From positions 390,197 through 450,568 of the forward strand of contig MNCI01008305.1 of NCBI GenBank assembly GCA_015680685.1: 60,372 nt of DNA, given 5' to 3'. Under the pieces are notes generated by a model that did no database searches, was not told the DNA's origin, and saw nothing but the letters and a program-made list of their open reading frames with translations. Every line of letters starts with the position of its first letter. Within the stretch, counting starts at the first letter, position 1. Below, one piece after another: positions 22,366 through 33,555 of this stretch. Both the position numbers and the translations under genes were made by a program. The DNA is from Gnetum montanum (Eukaryota > Streptophyta > Gnetopsida > Gnetales > Gnetaceae).

Positions 22366-24097
22366 GATCCTAAGCCTTACACGCTCCCTAATCCATGCCT
22401 GGTTAGGAAGCAACTACATAACCAAGACCTTCCCTTGGCCAAAAATGTACTAAATGTTTGCCTACCCTTTGCCTGCACTTCCCATGCATTTTTGACTTTC
22501 ATTTACATTGCACTAGCCTATGCATTTACATGTTGCCTACTTACTTAGATCAGGCATTTCATTTTGTTCACATATTTGTTTTACTTTTTCATGCATCCAT
22601 CCATTTAGCTTACGCATTACATCTGAAAACATAAAACTACAAAAATGCATGGCCTAAAAAGGCCTTAAACTAGCTTACGGCCTAGAACGGCCTAAAACTA
22701 TCAATTTTTGCATTGCTTTCCTTTCATTCATACATTTTAACTTTGTTTACAGCAAATGTTGCTTGATGTTATTTTCTTTTATTTTTGTAGGATCCTGTAG
22801 GCACATAGCATGACTACAGGTGTAGCATCACACCTTATACAAGCAAGGTAAGCACTAGTCCGCTATGAATATAAATTGGCACAGACAGTCCACTATTACT
22901 ATAAACTGGCACAGACAGTCCTTGGGTCATGACGTTAAACTGCCACAACATCCACTGTCTGCTATGACATTAAACTAACATTCAATAGTCTGCTATGACT
23001 ATAAACTAGCACGTCATGGTCTGTCAGGACCTTAAACTGGGTTCACAGTCTGCCAGGACTTTAAACTGGCATGTAGCTAATCTGATCCGAACACTTGCCA
23101 TTGCCTTGGGAGTACTCACAACATCATCGCCTTGACACCTTCACTAGTTTTCTGAGAACTTGCAACTAGCACAGCATTTGACACTTTCATAGCATCTTCG
23201 CATCCAGCACTTGAAGCATCTTCACATCTAACATTTGCACTTTCATTTCATATTTTGTGGTTTTCTTATCCTCTCTGAGTTGTGTTTGTAGGACAAAGCC
23301 TTGGAGATGGTAGTGCAAAGGTGCATTTCATCGTAGCAGCAAGTTATCACGTTGCTTTGATGTGCATAACTAGACTAGTTGAGCCACTCAAGAGTGCACA
23401 TCCCTCTCATCCCTATTACAGCCTATGCACATCCATTTCTTCATCCTAATATCCTCTCATACTCTCCATATTCATGATTTCACATTCCTCCGATGCATAT
23501 GCACTATGACACACATGGCATTCCCTTCACATCAACTATAAAACCATTGGTTGATGTAACATAATTCATCCTATGGGGTGCCTCTGTTACATAGTCAACG
23601 CTTAGATGGATGTAACATCAATAATCCCTATGAAACAAAGCTCATCTTCTCGATGGCCAACTTATAGCTAACATTTAGCAGTAAGCCGAACCCAAAGAAG
23701 GTTTGCCTCATAAAAAAAAGCAACAAGGCTGCAGCTTCGCAATTGGCCCATCATTGGATGAACTTTGATGCTCTCATAAACACTCCAACAAGAGGTCAAC
23801 ATTCCAGGGGCAAGCTACTTCATGCCATGGTCACTATCAACCATGCTAAATCTGCATCTTACATCATGATCCACTGTTTGCATTTCGTTCCTACCATTTA
23901 AATTTCATTTGCCTAACATTGCATATACCCCTTGTCCCTTAACATAATCTTATTCCCATAACACTCTTGAGCATGGCAAAACAACATTCGCTCTTGTGCT
24001 GACAAATGACGTTGGTGATATGTTTGCTATGGTGTTTTGTAATTCTTTGTCAACGTCTTTCGGGCCACTCCTCTAGACATCAACAAAGAGGGACTAT
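22366..24097 (+). other. Element C non-coding region and polypurine tract
   Basis: No coding signal where pol would be expected. It contains a minisatellite (22859-23076) and a local inverted pattern around CCTAAAAAGGCC (22655-22700). AAAGAGGGACTAT at 24085-24097 directly precedes the 3' LTR and is the polypurine tract. Confidence 0.7.
22859..23076 (+). repeat. Minisatellite in element C
   Basis: About seven degenerate units of about 30 bp with the core GTCTGCTATGACNTTAAACT then GGCACA. Related single copies lie inside the gag-protease ORF at about 19965 (CTGCTACGACGTTAAAATGG) and 21150 (AAGACATTAAACTGGCA). Confidence 0.8.
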
Positions 24098-25098
24098 TGA
24101 AACACCACAAAATTTCGAGTCTCAGCATCTCGACTGTAGATTTTTATAAGTGTCAGAACAATGGCACTTTCAACACCCTACTATGTAGTGTAACGTAGCG
24201 TAACACCCTGTAACGCTATGCTATTACATAATGTTATGCTCTGTTACGTGTTGCTACGCTGCATAGCATAGCATAACACCCTGCTATGCTACACTATTAC
24301 ATGTTGTTACATGATGTTACGCGCTACTACACTGCATAGCGTAGCGTAACACTATGCTACGCTACATAGTGTAGCGTAACACCCTGCTACGCTACACTAT
24401 TACGTGTTGTTACATGATGTTACGCACTATTACGTAGCATAACACCTTGCTACACTACACTATTACACGTTGTTATATGATGTTACATGCTGTTACGTGT
24501 TGTTACACGTTGTTACCTACCGCACTGCCACGTGGCACCAGATTTGCATTTTGGGCTAATCTTAGCCCTATAAATACCTCTGCNNNNNNNNNNNNNNNNN
24601 NNNNNNNNNNNNNNNNNNNNNNNNNNNNNNNNNNNNNTTCACCAGCAAGGCATTTGGCATTTTGGCATTTTGGCATTTTGAAATAGGCACAGTGAGCACT
24701 AGATTTCATAGCCTGACAGCATCGAGGCTGTCATTTCACTCCTACTGTGCCTATTGTACACTTTGTATACTTGTACCCTTTTTTAGGGTGGTGTATTTTT
24801 CTATTCAAACTCTCTTTTTGGCTGATCATAGCATTTATTTAGCATTGTTAAGCAAAAAATTGTGTTCACTGCCCTGTTACTCATTTTAGCATGTTTCTAC
24901 TACTGTGCACATTGCATTTTTTTTTATTATTTGCAAAAGGGTTATTGTACATCGATTAAGTCCCTATTTGATTGACCAGACTATCTAGGGCATCTTGAAT
25001 CCATTTTCTCCAACACTGCCCTCACACGGATTCGGGTTTAGGCTGTGCACCCAAAGACCTCTCGGTGTTTCCAGCCACTGACGTTTTCTGTCGCTACA
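24098..25098 (+). repeat. Element C 3' LTR
   Basis: 1001 bp including the gap of Ns at 24584-24637. Begins TGAAACACCAC and ends GTCGCTACA. The TATAAATA box is at about 24570. Confidence 0.92.
24584..24637. other. Assembly gap (54 Ns)
   Basis: The corresponding part of the 5' LTR (about 18415-18470) holds runs of A and G, a likely reason for the gap. Confidence 0.98.
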
Positions 25099-25103
25099 AT
25101 CAT

Positions 25104-26050
25104 GACTTTTTTTATTATAAGCTTTGTGGATTTTATTTGATGATAGGGCTACTAGCTAATTCTCATCTAGCACATTCAAGTTGATGAGTTGTTCCTATTG
25201 TGCTAGTGATAAGTCAAGACCTAAGTCACTGGCAGTAGATAGTGTTCGGAGTTCTGCCTGAATTGGAAGTTTCAGTAGTTTCCCGTACACTAACTCATAA
25301 GGAGAGTAACCTATAGGAAGTTTTCATGTGGAGCGATAGACCTAGAGAGCATCGTTAAGTTTTGTGCTCCAATCCCTCCTATATTTGCTAATGGTCCTAG
25401 TTAAGATCCTTGTAATCTCCCTATTTGTGACTTCAACTTGCTTGTTGGCTTGGGGTTGATAAGGTGTTGTAAATTTATGTTCGACCCCCAAGTGTTGCAT
25501 AAGTTTACGAAAAGTAGTACTCGTGAAATGAGTTTTGTTGTCTGAAATGAGTGCACGTGGCACCACAAACCTATTCATGATTTGTTGTTAGACAAATCAT
25601 GCTGCTGTGTTTGAGGAACAGTCAATGACGACTACTGCCTCTGCCCACTTAGTACAGTAGTCTACCGCGATGATGATGTATACCTTCCTATTGGACATGG
25701 GTGTGATGGGAGTCGATGCCCCAAATATCGAAGGGTTCTAGTGGCTGGATCCATTGTTGGGGTTCCTCCATTCGTGTGGTCATCCCACCATCTCTTTGAC
25801 ATTATTCATAGGAGCAGGCAAACCGTTCCGCACCTCTGAAGAGTGTGGGCCAGTAATATCCCACAAGTAGGATCTTAATGGCTATGTGTCATCCAGCATA
25901 GTGGCCCCCATAAGGGTCCTTGTGAACATCTTGCAGGATGCATAGTGTATCCACATTAGGGACGCACCATCGAACTAAGCCATCTACACACACCTTGTAA
26001 AGGTGTCCGTTGATTTTCATGAAGTGCTTGGCCTTGTGAAGAAACTGTTG
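25104..26050 (-). pseudogene. Element A integrase, main part
   Basis: The minus strand shows the catalytic core with D in AVDYCTKW (about 25650), D in LISDNKTHF (about 25545) and E in NKQVEVTNREI (about 25440), so all three acidic residues are still readable despite stops. The enzyme would insert the DNA copy into the genome. The last codons before 25104 run into element C, and the C-terminal module is at 17560-17830. Confidence 0.8.
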
Positions 26051-26640
26051 CTTCTTTCAATGGTCCCACTCTTTTGGTAATTTTTGTGTTGAGAAATAGG
26101 TGAGGATGTCGCTAAACCAAGTTGATCCTATGGGCATCTTCTTATCGATTGCTCCAATGAAGAGGAGTTCATTTGGAAATTGATCAGAGAGTGGCTCCTC
26201 CTCCTCTACACCATTCCATCGTAATCGAGATAAGTGATCAGTGACCACATTCTCAGTTCCCTTCCTTTCTACCATAGTAAGGTCAAATCCTGAAGGATCA
26301 CAAGCCACCATATGATACGAGGACTCACCGTTGGTTTGTTCATCAAGAGCTGGATGGCACTGTGGTTAGTATGTACAAACACCTTGTACCCAAGCACATA
26401 GTGTTAGAATTTTTCCAAGACAAACACCACCACCATTAATTATTTTTCAGTGGTGGTGTAGTTGAGCTAAGCACCAACAATGCTTTAGCTTGCACAGTGG
26501 ATATAATATGGGCATCTTTGATCATCCAACTATGTAAGCACGTCTCCCAATGCATAATTAGATGCATCCGTTATTACATGAAAAGGTTTGGACCAATCGG
26601 GCGCTTATAGAATTGGAGTTTCTATGAGTTTCTATTTGAG
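26051..26640 (-). pseudogene. Element A RNase H domain
   Basis: The minus strand reads DWSKPFHVITDASNYALG (about 26590), then HTNHSAIQLLMNK and KGTENVVTDHLSR, typical of the RNase H domain fused to Ty3/gypsy reverse transcriptase. It would degrade the RNA template. Stops interrupt it. Confidence 0.8.
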
Positions 26641-27640
26641 TGTTTGGAATGTGGATTCGCATTCCCTGGTCCAGAAAAATGAAGTGTCTTTCTTTGTGAG
26701 TTCCACCAATGGTTTAGCGATCTTCGAGAAATTCTTGGTGAAGCATCGGTAATAATCAGTGTGGCCAAGGAATGATCGGACATATTTTACAATACTTGGT
26801 TGACTAGTGATTCCTTGGATGATCCTAATTTTTTTAGGATCTACACTAATCCTTGCTTATGAAATGCGGTGCCCCAAAACAATGCCCTCTTAGACCATCA
26901 AGTGGCTGTTTTGCCAGTTGAGCCGTAAATTAGTTTTCACACATCTTTTTAGAACTTTCTCAAGGTGGTCCAAGGCTTATTCAAATGTTGCTCCATCATT
27001 GCCAATCTGTTGTTGAAAGATATTGAGGACAATGCATTGGAAGGTTGTAGGCACATTGCACAGGCCAAAGGGCATCTTCTTATATGTGAAAGTCCCCCAG
27101 GGACTTGTAAATGTTGTCTTGGCTTGGTCTTCGAGCATGATTTGGATTTGGTTATAGCCACTATAACCATCCAAAAAGCTATAGTAACAATGCCCTACAA
27201 TACTATCCAACACTTGATCCACAAACAGAAGTGGGAAGTGATCCTTGAAGGTTGCCATGTTTAGTAGTCAGAAATATATACAGACCCTCCATTTTCCATC
27301 CTTCTTTGGCAAAATAGCGAGTGGGCTGACCCATTCACTATCTGCAATGGAATAGATGAACTTTGCTTTTAACAATTGCTCAATTTCCTTTTTGAAAACT
27401 TGCTTTAGTTTGGGGTTCAACTGTCTTTGTGGCTATCGTTGTGGCTTCATGGAGGAGTAAATATAGATCCGATGTTGGCATACCCTAGGGTCAACTCCCA
27501 TTAATTCATGATATGACCATGTAAAAGCAACCATCCATTTGTTCATCATTTTCAGCAATTTCTTCTTTTGCTCAGGAGCAAGAGTGGCACTGATGATTAC
27601 TGGCTTGCCATTCTGCAAGAATACATATTTCAGATTGGCC
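26641..27640 (-). pseudogene. Element A reverse transcriptase, catalytic box lost
   Basis: Conserved blocks on the minus strand: KKDGKWRVCIYF, YYSFLDGYSGYNQIQI (about 27190), TYKKMPFGLCNVPTTFQ, then directly ALDHLEKVLKRC and VLGHRIS. The segment that should carry the YVDD-type catalytic box between FQQQIGND and ALDHLE is absent, so a short deletion removed the active site. Confidence 0.85.
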
Positions 27641-28059
27641 GGTAATGTTTTTGGTTCTAAGGGCTCTTGTTTAAAGCTTTCAGGGATTTACAACTTTCCC
27701 CAATCATCATTGTCATCAACAACGGAGACTTGTTAATGGACCTTTTCCAATTCATCCATGCTTTTCATATAGGCACATACAAGGCCCTCAAATGGTTCCA
27801 TGCATAAAGTGCTGCTATCAAAGTTAGTGGTTAGCCATTGGGTGCCTTCTTGATTTGTGGTTGCTACGTTCAGGCACCATTGAACTTGTGATTTTTTGGC
27901 ACACCGACATGCTTGAATAGATGTCCGCTTAGCAAATCAAAGTTGCTACACACAGTTGCACCCTGAGTCACTATACGTGATACATGGAACACACTTCTTC
28001 TCGATCTTTCCAAAAGGATTTTCTTTTGAAATTTTGAAGGAAAGATCTCAGAGTCCCAA

Positions 28060-28420
28060 TAATGCATCCACTGTGCTGAGCCAAGCTCTCCCCATTATGA
28101 TTCAGAAATTCCCTTTGTAATTGTCAACCCGAATGACCAGGAAGTCAGCAGGATAGGACCACCCACAAATGGTGGTCACGATATCTTCTACCAATCCCAA
28201 GGATGTAGTTATGGATTAGTCTACCAACTCGAGCCAAATGTTGCTTTTCTTCATTGAGGTCAGGTTCCAAGTCTTGTACATATTGTGTGAAATCAAATTG
28301 ACACCTAACCTCGAATCTAAAAGAGCTTTGCATGGCTCGTTTCCTGGCACTTGAAGGTATATGAGGGGACTCCTCGAACTAGTCAATTTTTGAGGGAGAT
28401 GACCTACCTTTATCCAATAA
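28060..28420 (-). pseudogene. Element A aspartic protease
   Basis: The minus strand reads SPLIYLQVPG, KALLDSRLGVNLIS and further on IIMGRAWLSTVDALLG, the order of a retropepsin. The active-site triplet is DSR where DSG or DTG is expected; element D has the same DSR. The product would process the gag-pol polyprotein. Confidence 0.75.
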
Positions 28421-28560
28421 ATCATAATGTATGTGATCATGATGGTTTGTACTGTGGAGGGTGTTTGGCTTGAAGGCTGCTCGAAGGGTTGAATAGTGGA
28501 GGTGATTGGAGGTTCAAAGGCATTGGCCATAGGTGAATGTGAGGGTATGCTAGGGATATT

Positions 28561-30923
28561 GAGCTAGAAGAAAGGGCATTTTCATGGTTTTGATTCCGGT
28601 TCACTCAGCTAAGATGTTGGTTGTAAGTTGATAGCCCTTGTGGCATTGCATTGCTATGGCTATGATGGTATCTCTCCCTGCATAGGTGGAGCAGGAGGTA
28701 GCTAAGTGGGGGTTGATGAGTAGGGATGACAGGAGAAGGTGATGGAGGATAGTATAGATGTGGGTTCTCCCCCCTAGGTGATGGATACTGTGTTTGTAAG
28801 TATTCCAGGGGGTGGTAATGAGTTTGAAATTTTGCGTGACTAGAAGAGTCTTGCGGGGAGACTGGTTGTTGAACGTAGTACCCATAAGGATCTAGCTACT
28901 GGTAAGGGTACTACTACCTTGGAGGTGGCATCCCCCACAATTGTAAATGTTGCCATTACTGGTAATACTTTTAGGGTTGCGATGGTGCTCCACTTGGATA
29001 ATATCCTTGTTGATGGAACTACCTGGGATTTCCTTGTGGATAAGGTAATCTTCGAGGTGTTTGCCTTTTTTCCAAATGAGGGTTTAGCGCATACACCCCA
29101 GACTCTTGTGGATGTGACACCACCAGGCAACACCCCTTAGGATGTTCATACTAGCATATGTCACATCCATCATCCTCCTCTATGTTAAAGTCTACAATCC
29201 GTTCTGCTGCAACAACTTTGCCCTTACCTTTATGGTAGGCATGTTTAGCTTCTCTTCTCCTTTGCCAATCTCGCTCATTAATTCGCTCTTTGGATTCCTC
29301 CACAATTTTCAAGATGCTTTGGAACCTTTCATCCAAAGAATCCCACATCTTGTCAACCTTGGCCAAAATTTAAGAGGCAAAATTTTGTATGGGTAAGGTT
29401 TTTTGGTTCACCATTGCATCCAGTGGTGATTTTTCCTCCTCTTCATAAAATCATACTTCCTTCTTTCGGATGGAAGAGTCTCGATTATACTCTTTTACAC
29501 TCTCTTTTTTCCTTAATTCTTCCTCTTCTTTAGCCACCTACTCAATTAGGCACTACAACTGATGGGCCCTCAATTTGGACAGTCGTCCCTGAGCGTAAAT
29601 GCCCAGGGTTTTTCTTATTTCAAAGCAAAGCCCATCTATGATATGGCAGAGCTATTCCCACTAAGAGTAATCATGACTGGGGCATTGGTGTAACAATGAG
29701 TAATATCTGCCCATGGCTGCATCCAAGGGTTCATGACCACCCTATTTACACCTTTGGATTTGCCATCTCAGATTAGCCACTCTGGAGTAGGTTTGGTACT
29801 TATCATTGAAAATTTCCAGCATCGTACTCCATCTCTTGATTGATTCCAGCTCCAAAGATTGGTACCAGCTTTCTGCTTCCTTGATGAGTGTTTGGGGGAA
29901 TAGCTTGAGTTTTTACCAATCATTGTCTATGTTCTGCAAGGTGCAAGCATCATGGAATGCTTGCAAGTGAGTCTATGGATCACAATTGTATCCCCCTTCA
30001 AATTTGGGGATATTTTTCATGTCAAGGTGCTTGATCCGACTGTCTTTCAAGTGCCTACTAGTTATTTGAACCACCTTGGCTATGTTAAGCATGCTTCGAG
30101 TAGCCAGCAGTGGTTCATACGAGTCATAGTCTTGTTGTTGGCCATGACATCTGTGACGATTTTGACTACCTCTCCTTTCTTGATGATGAGACTTGCATGA
30201 TTGGTCACGCTTTTCCTCATGTTGTTCCCATCAGTCCTTGCGATCCTATCAATCTTTTTGATTTTCATCACCTTAATCCTTCCTACTATAGTTGCGATCA
30301 GAGTCAAAACATGGTGAAGACAAAGTGGAATGAGAAGATGGAGAAGAGGGAGGATAACTGCCACTGCCCTAGTGTCGATCTCCTCCTTTGCTCTGATGAT
30401 CACCCCTATCTTCATGTCCATCTTTCCCTTTTCCATGATCTTTCTTGCATGATCCCCCATCATCTTGGTGCTCCCAGTCACTTGATTATTTACTTTGGAT
30501 GATGGACTAGATGATCTGATGCATCGGAGGAGGTTCGACTGAATGGGAATCGTGAAAAATAGGTTCCTCATTGTCATGCGGGTCCTGCAAGAACAAAGGG
30601 TTACTGAACTATTTCCCCTCTAAGTGTTCATGGTGTTCTGCCTATTTCTAGTCCCATGCACATTGCACCTCAGTTGAAAAATAATCTCAGTAGTCATGAT
30701 CCTCCATTATGTATTCCACACCACGGTCCTAAATGCCTAGTCTAGTAAGATTTTGAAGTAGCATTCCAGGAATCAACCGATTAGGAGGTAATATGATGTT
30801 ATCCTCCATGTCCTGCTATCGTAGGTGCTCATCCTGATGTTGGATAAAGGTGAAGTTTGGGATATACTCATCTGGATGTGCATATACCACCTGCACTCTT
30901 GCATACTGGTGGTTTGGATCCAT
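28561..30923 (-). pseudogene. Element A gag
   Basis: Starts at the ATG at 30923 (MDPNHQYARVQVVY) about 170 nt inside the primer site. Gag-like segments are spread over three frames: the capsid region at 29550-30100, GKGKVVAAERIVDF at about 29210, and a knuckle at about 29165-29140 with C-X2-C-X3-H-X4-C (CDIC, stop, YEHPKGCC). A Pro/Tyr/His-rich tail follows to 28561. Frameshifts and stops are frequent. Confidence 0.7.
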
Positions 30924-31091
30924 CTCACCTATGAGAAGAAGACATTTTTGATGTTAGATAACAACTCAATAGGTGTGCCTTATTATTTTACTTAAACTGC
31001 CTAGTGTGCATATATTTCACTATCCTAGGTCTATTCTAGCGAAGTGAATGATGATCTTGCTAAGACTAGATAGTGCATGTAAGACTAACAG

Positions 31092-31109
31092 TCCCCGACA
31101 ATGGTGCTA
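31092..31109 (-). promoter_or_regulatory. Element A primer-binding site, tRNA-Asp type
   Basis: The minus strand reads TAGCACCATTGTCGGGGA one base inside the 5' LTR. It differs from the expected TGGCGCCGTTGCCGGGGA only by transitions. Confidence 0.75.
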
Positions 31110-31110
31110 A

Positions 31111-32007
31111 TGATGAGTTATGAGGTACCCCTATGCCCAACCATACGAATCATGGGCGTTCATGTGCAACTCGGTTAAATTCTGCAAATTACAAGCACTT
31201 GCATACACTAAACTCTAGCCAGCAAAACCTTAGTTAGAATGGTCATTGTCTTCCCAACCTCACTAGTGATATTCTAAAGCGATGGTTAAGTGAGATTGAG
31301 GCAAATGATTTTTATTGGTTTTCTCTTTTATCTTTTAAAGTCTAATTCTTTAATTGTAGGAAATGGAAAGTTGTGTAAATTACAATTGTTCTACTCTATC
31401 ATTTAACTCTCCCTAGCATAAGTAATCTATCCCATCTTCCATGCACATCCTGAGCATACCCTAAACACTGCTCGGTTACCAGACGTTAAGCGTCACTGGG
31501 TTACCAAGTGTTTGATATATGTTTGAGATAGTTGTGCCTATGGTAGTTGTGCCTATGGTTCTCATAAAATAGGAAAGGACAATAACAGTAAAGTGATAAC
31601 AGTAAAAGCTTCTGAAATTATTAAGGCATTGAAATATTAAACTATTAAAATGCTTAAGTGATTAAATCCAAATGCTGCAAGGAATGCTCAAAAAGCTCAT
31701 CTTTATTGCCAGTCACACCAATGGGCTCAGGTACATTAGCGCTTGAATAAAGAGCTGTACACCTTTCTCACACCTGCTGCAGGTACTTGGAAAATATTCT
31801 AACTGTTATAGGAACAAACTGCGAGAGTTTGGCTACAACTACTCAAAAAGATGCCATAAATGTTACGGGTGTGTGCATATTTATAGCAAGAGACAAACTT
31901 TGCGTTAATGGGGTTGCATTAACGCATGGATGGATATGTCGATGGGTTCATGTCAATGAGGCTCCATTAACATGGCCCAGTTGACGTATCAACTGAACAC
32001 TTCATTA
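31111..32007 (-). repeat. Element A 5' LTR
   Basis: 897 bp. TATA box on the minus strand at 31878-31885. Its end at 32007 has CATTA where the left copy has CATCA. Confidence 0.92.
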
Positions 32008-32012
32008 GTGTG

Positions 32013-32467
32013 TCATAGTTCGACTCTTCTCATAACAAAGGATACACCAGGAGGCCATGGTGAAACCTTGTTGTTGGAGTTTTTCCTAAGGGAGCACTGC
32101 ATTATGAGCCAACAACCAAGCAAAACATCTCATCTTTGGTCAATAATGCTACCTTCAAATATAGTCCCATCCCCTTACTTTGGCAAAGGATTATCTATCA
32201 AGACATGACATCCATTGTCTATGGTTTGTTGAACCAAAATGCAAGGTATCTTTATAGGATAAATTAGGAGGGGCTATGTATTTTAAGGACGTTAAGAATT
32301 TTAGTGAATTGGCCATGTCTATTATCATTGTGAAAGATTAAAAGAATTTTCCATTGCCCCCTACTAAACTAATCCTTTACATGCACCCCTGGACCTCAAT
32401 GCAACAAGGTAATTACTTCAGAAAAAACTTCCCCAATCATTTTGTGAAGAGCTTGTCCTATTGGAAG
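32013..32467 (-). pseudogene. LINE-2 remnant: first half of the zf-RVT domain
   Basis: Lies between elements A and B. The minus strand at 32140-32013 reads KMRCFAWLLAHNAVL, EKLQQQGFTM and CILCYEK, the start of the zf-RVT domain of a plant L1-type LINE. It continues in phase into 11468 across element A. The part from 32467 to 32140 links to the reverse-transcriptase end at 41723-42085 across element B and is too decayed to read. Confidence 0.75.
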
Positions 32468-32472
32468 ACCTT

Positions 32473-33392
32473 TGATGAGTGGCGAGGTATCCCTACACTC
32501 AACCATACGAATACAAGTGTTTCATGCACGATCCAGTCGAACTCTGTAGACAGGCTAGTTGTGGTATCTAGATAGTTACTCATTGATTGTAGTTCATTGT
32601 CTTCCCACCTAGACTAGTATATGCTTTGTCACATATGGTTTAGTCTAGAGTGAGGTGTATGATGTGGTTTCTAACCTAGTGCTACTCCTAGAGGTAATGG
32701 AAAATCACTTTAATTAAGCTAGAAGGAAAAGGGAGAGAGAGCTAAGCTAATAGGACATGGGAGGAGAGAGTCTAAACTAGCCTAAGTGCGATGAGCATCT
32801 ATTCCTTAATTATCCATACACATCTTGGACCTCGTGCACAACTACCATTAGGATTACCAAGTGCATGTCCTAGGTACATTACTAAGATACCAAGTAGTCA
32901 CACTTAAATGCTCGTGATTAATTCGTACTCATTCTACATTTAATAATAGAGATAGGAGTTGAGGGTAAAGAAGTATTAATTAAGGAAGCAATGAATAACA
33001 ATTAAATAATTAAACTAAGTGAATGCTACAATGATGAAGTAATCTCGATCTTTATTTTTGGTCATGTGCATGTCCAAGTACGTCACACTTACAATTACAA
33101 TCATCACACTATGGGCATGCGCTAAGGGAAAAGGGTTAAGAAGAACTAAAAATAAAATTTAACTTCTAAAATGAACTACTGACTGACTCTAAAAAATGAC
33201 TCCCTAACTCCTTGCACCTACATGTGTATTTATAGGCTCGCACAAGAGTCACGATATTGTGCATCCGATATTGCTAGCCAGGACCACATAGGAGTCATGA
33301 TATCATGCATCCGATATCGCTAGCCAGGCTGTAATATCATGTATGCAATATCGCAGGTCCAATATCAGAGCCTAATGAATCACGATTCATCA
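32473..33392 (-). repeat. Element B 3' LTR and adjacent polypurine tract
   Basis: 920 bp, starting TGATGAGTGGCGAGG and ending GATTCATCA. The minus-strand TATA box is at 33227-33234. Several GATATC-like motifs lie at 33245-33370. CAGTCGTGGGGGTA (minus strand, 33393-33406) is the polypurine tract. Confidence 0.9.
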
Positions 33393-33555
33393 TACCCCCA
33401 CGACTGAATTGTCCTTGAGTTGAACAAAATGAGAACAAGCTCCATTGATTACACAGTGGAGAGGTATGGGATTATTGATTGACTAGGAATTTATTCATGT
33501 CGCAGTGGAGAATTGAATTGAACAAATTTGGAATAGATACAAAAAAAATACAAAA

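Larger units (their letters stand above)
17826..25103 (+). mobile_element. Element C: gag-protease LTR retrotransposon without pol
   Basis: The body is 17831-25098, 7268 bp, flanked by perfect ATCAT duplications (17826-17830 and 25099-25103). LTRs begin TGAAACACCAC and end GTCGCTACA. Between them are a gag-protease ORF (19330-22365) and about 1.7 kb of non-coding repeats, with no reverse transcriptase, RNase H or integrase on either strand. It therefore depended on another element for mobility, like the plant TR-GAG class. The gag knuckle pattern and protease context resemble the Tat/Ogre lineage. It lies in the integrase gene of A and is younger than A. Confidence 0.88.
11469..32012 (-). mobile_element. 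Element A: full-length Athila-like Ty3/gypsy retrotransposon
   Basis: The element body is 11474-32007, flanked by the perfect target duplication GTGTG (11469-11473 and 32008-32012). On the minus strand the order is 5' LTR (32007-31111), tRNA-Asp-type primer-binding site, gag, protease, reverse transcriptase, RNase H, integrase, non-coding block, 3' ORF, polypurine tract and 3' LTR (12369-11474). It contains element C; without C and one copy of its duplication it is about 13.26 kb, close to element D (13.22 kb). Gag-pol order with integrase last is Ty3/gypsy; the extra 3' ORF and primer site suggest the Athila lineage. All genes carry stops. It is inserted in the zf-RVT region of LINE-2. Confidence 0.9.

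Noticed and set aside
26965-27264. 99-residue open frame on the plus strand
   Set aside because: It is exactly antisense to the conserved reverse-transcriptase blocks of element A, which explain the sequence better.
30110-30502. 130-residue open frame on the plus strand
   Set aside because: It is antisense to the gag of element A, with no recognisable domain.
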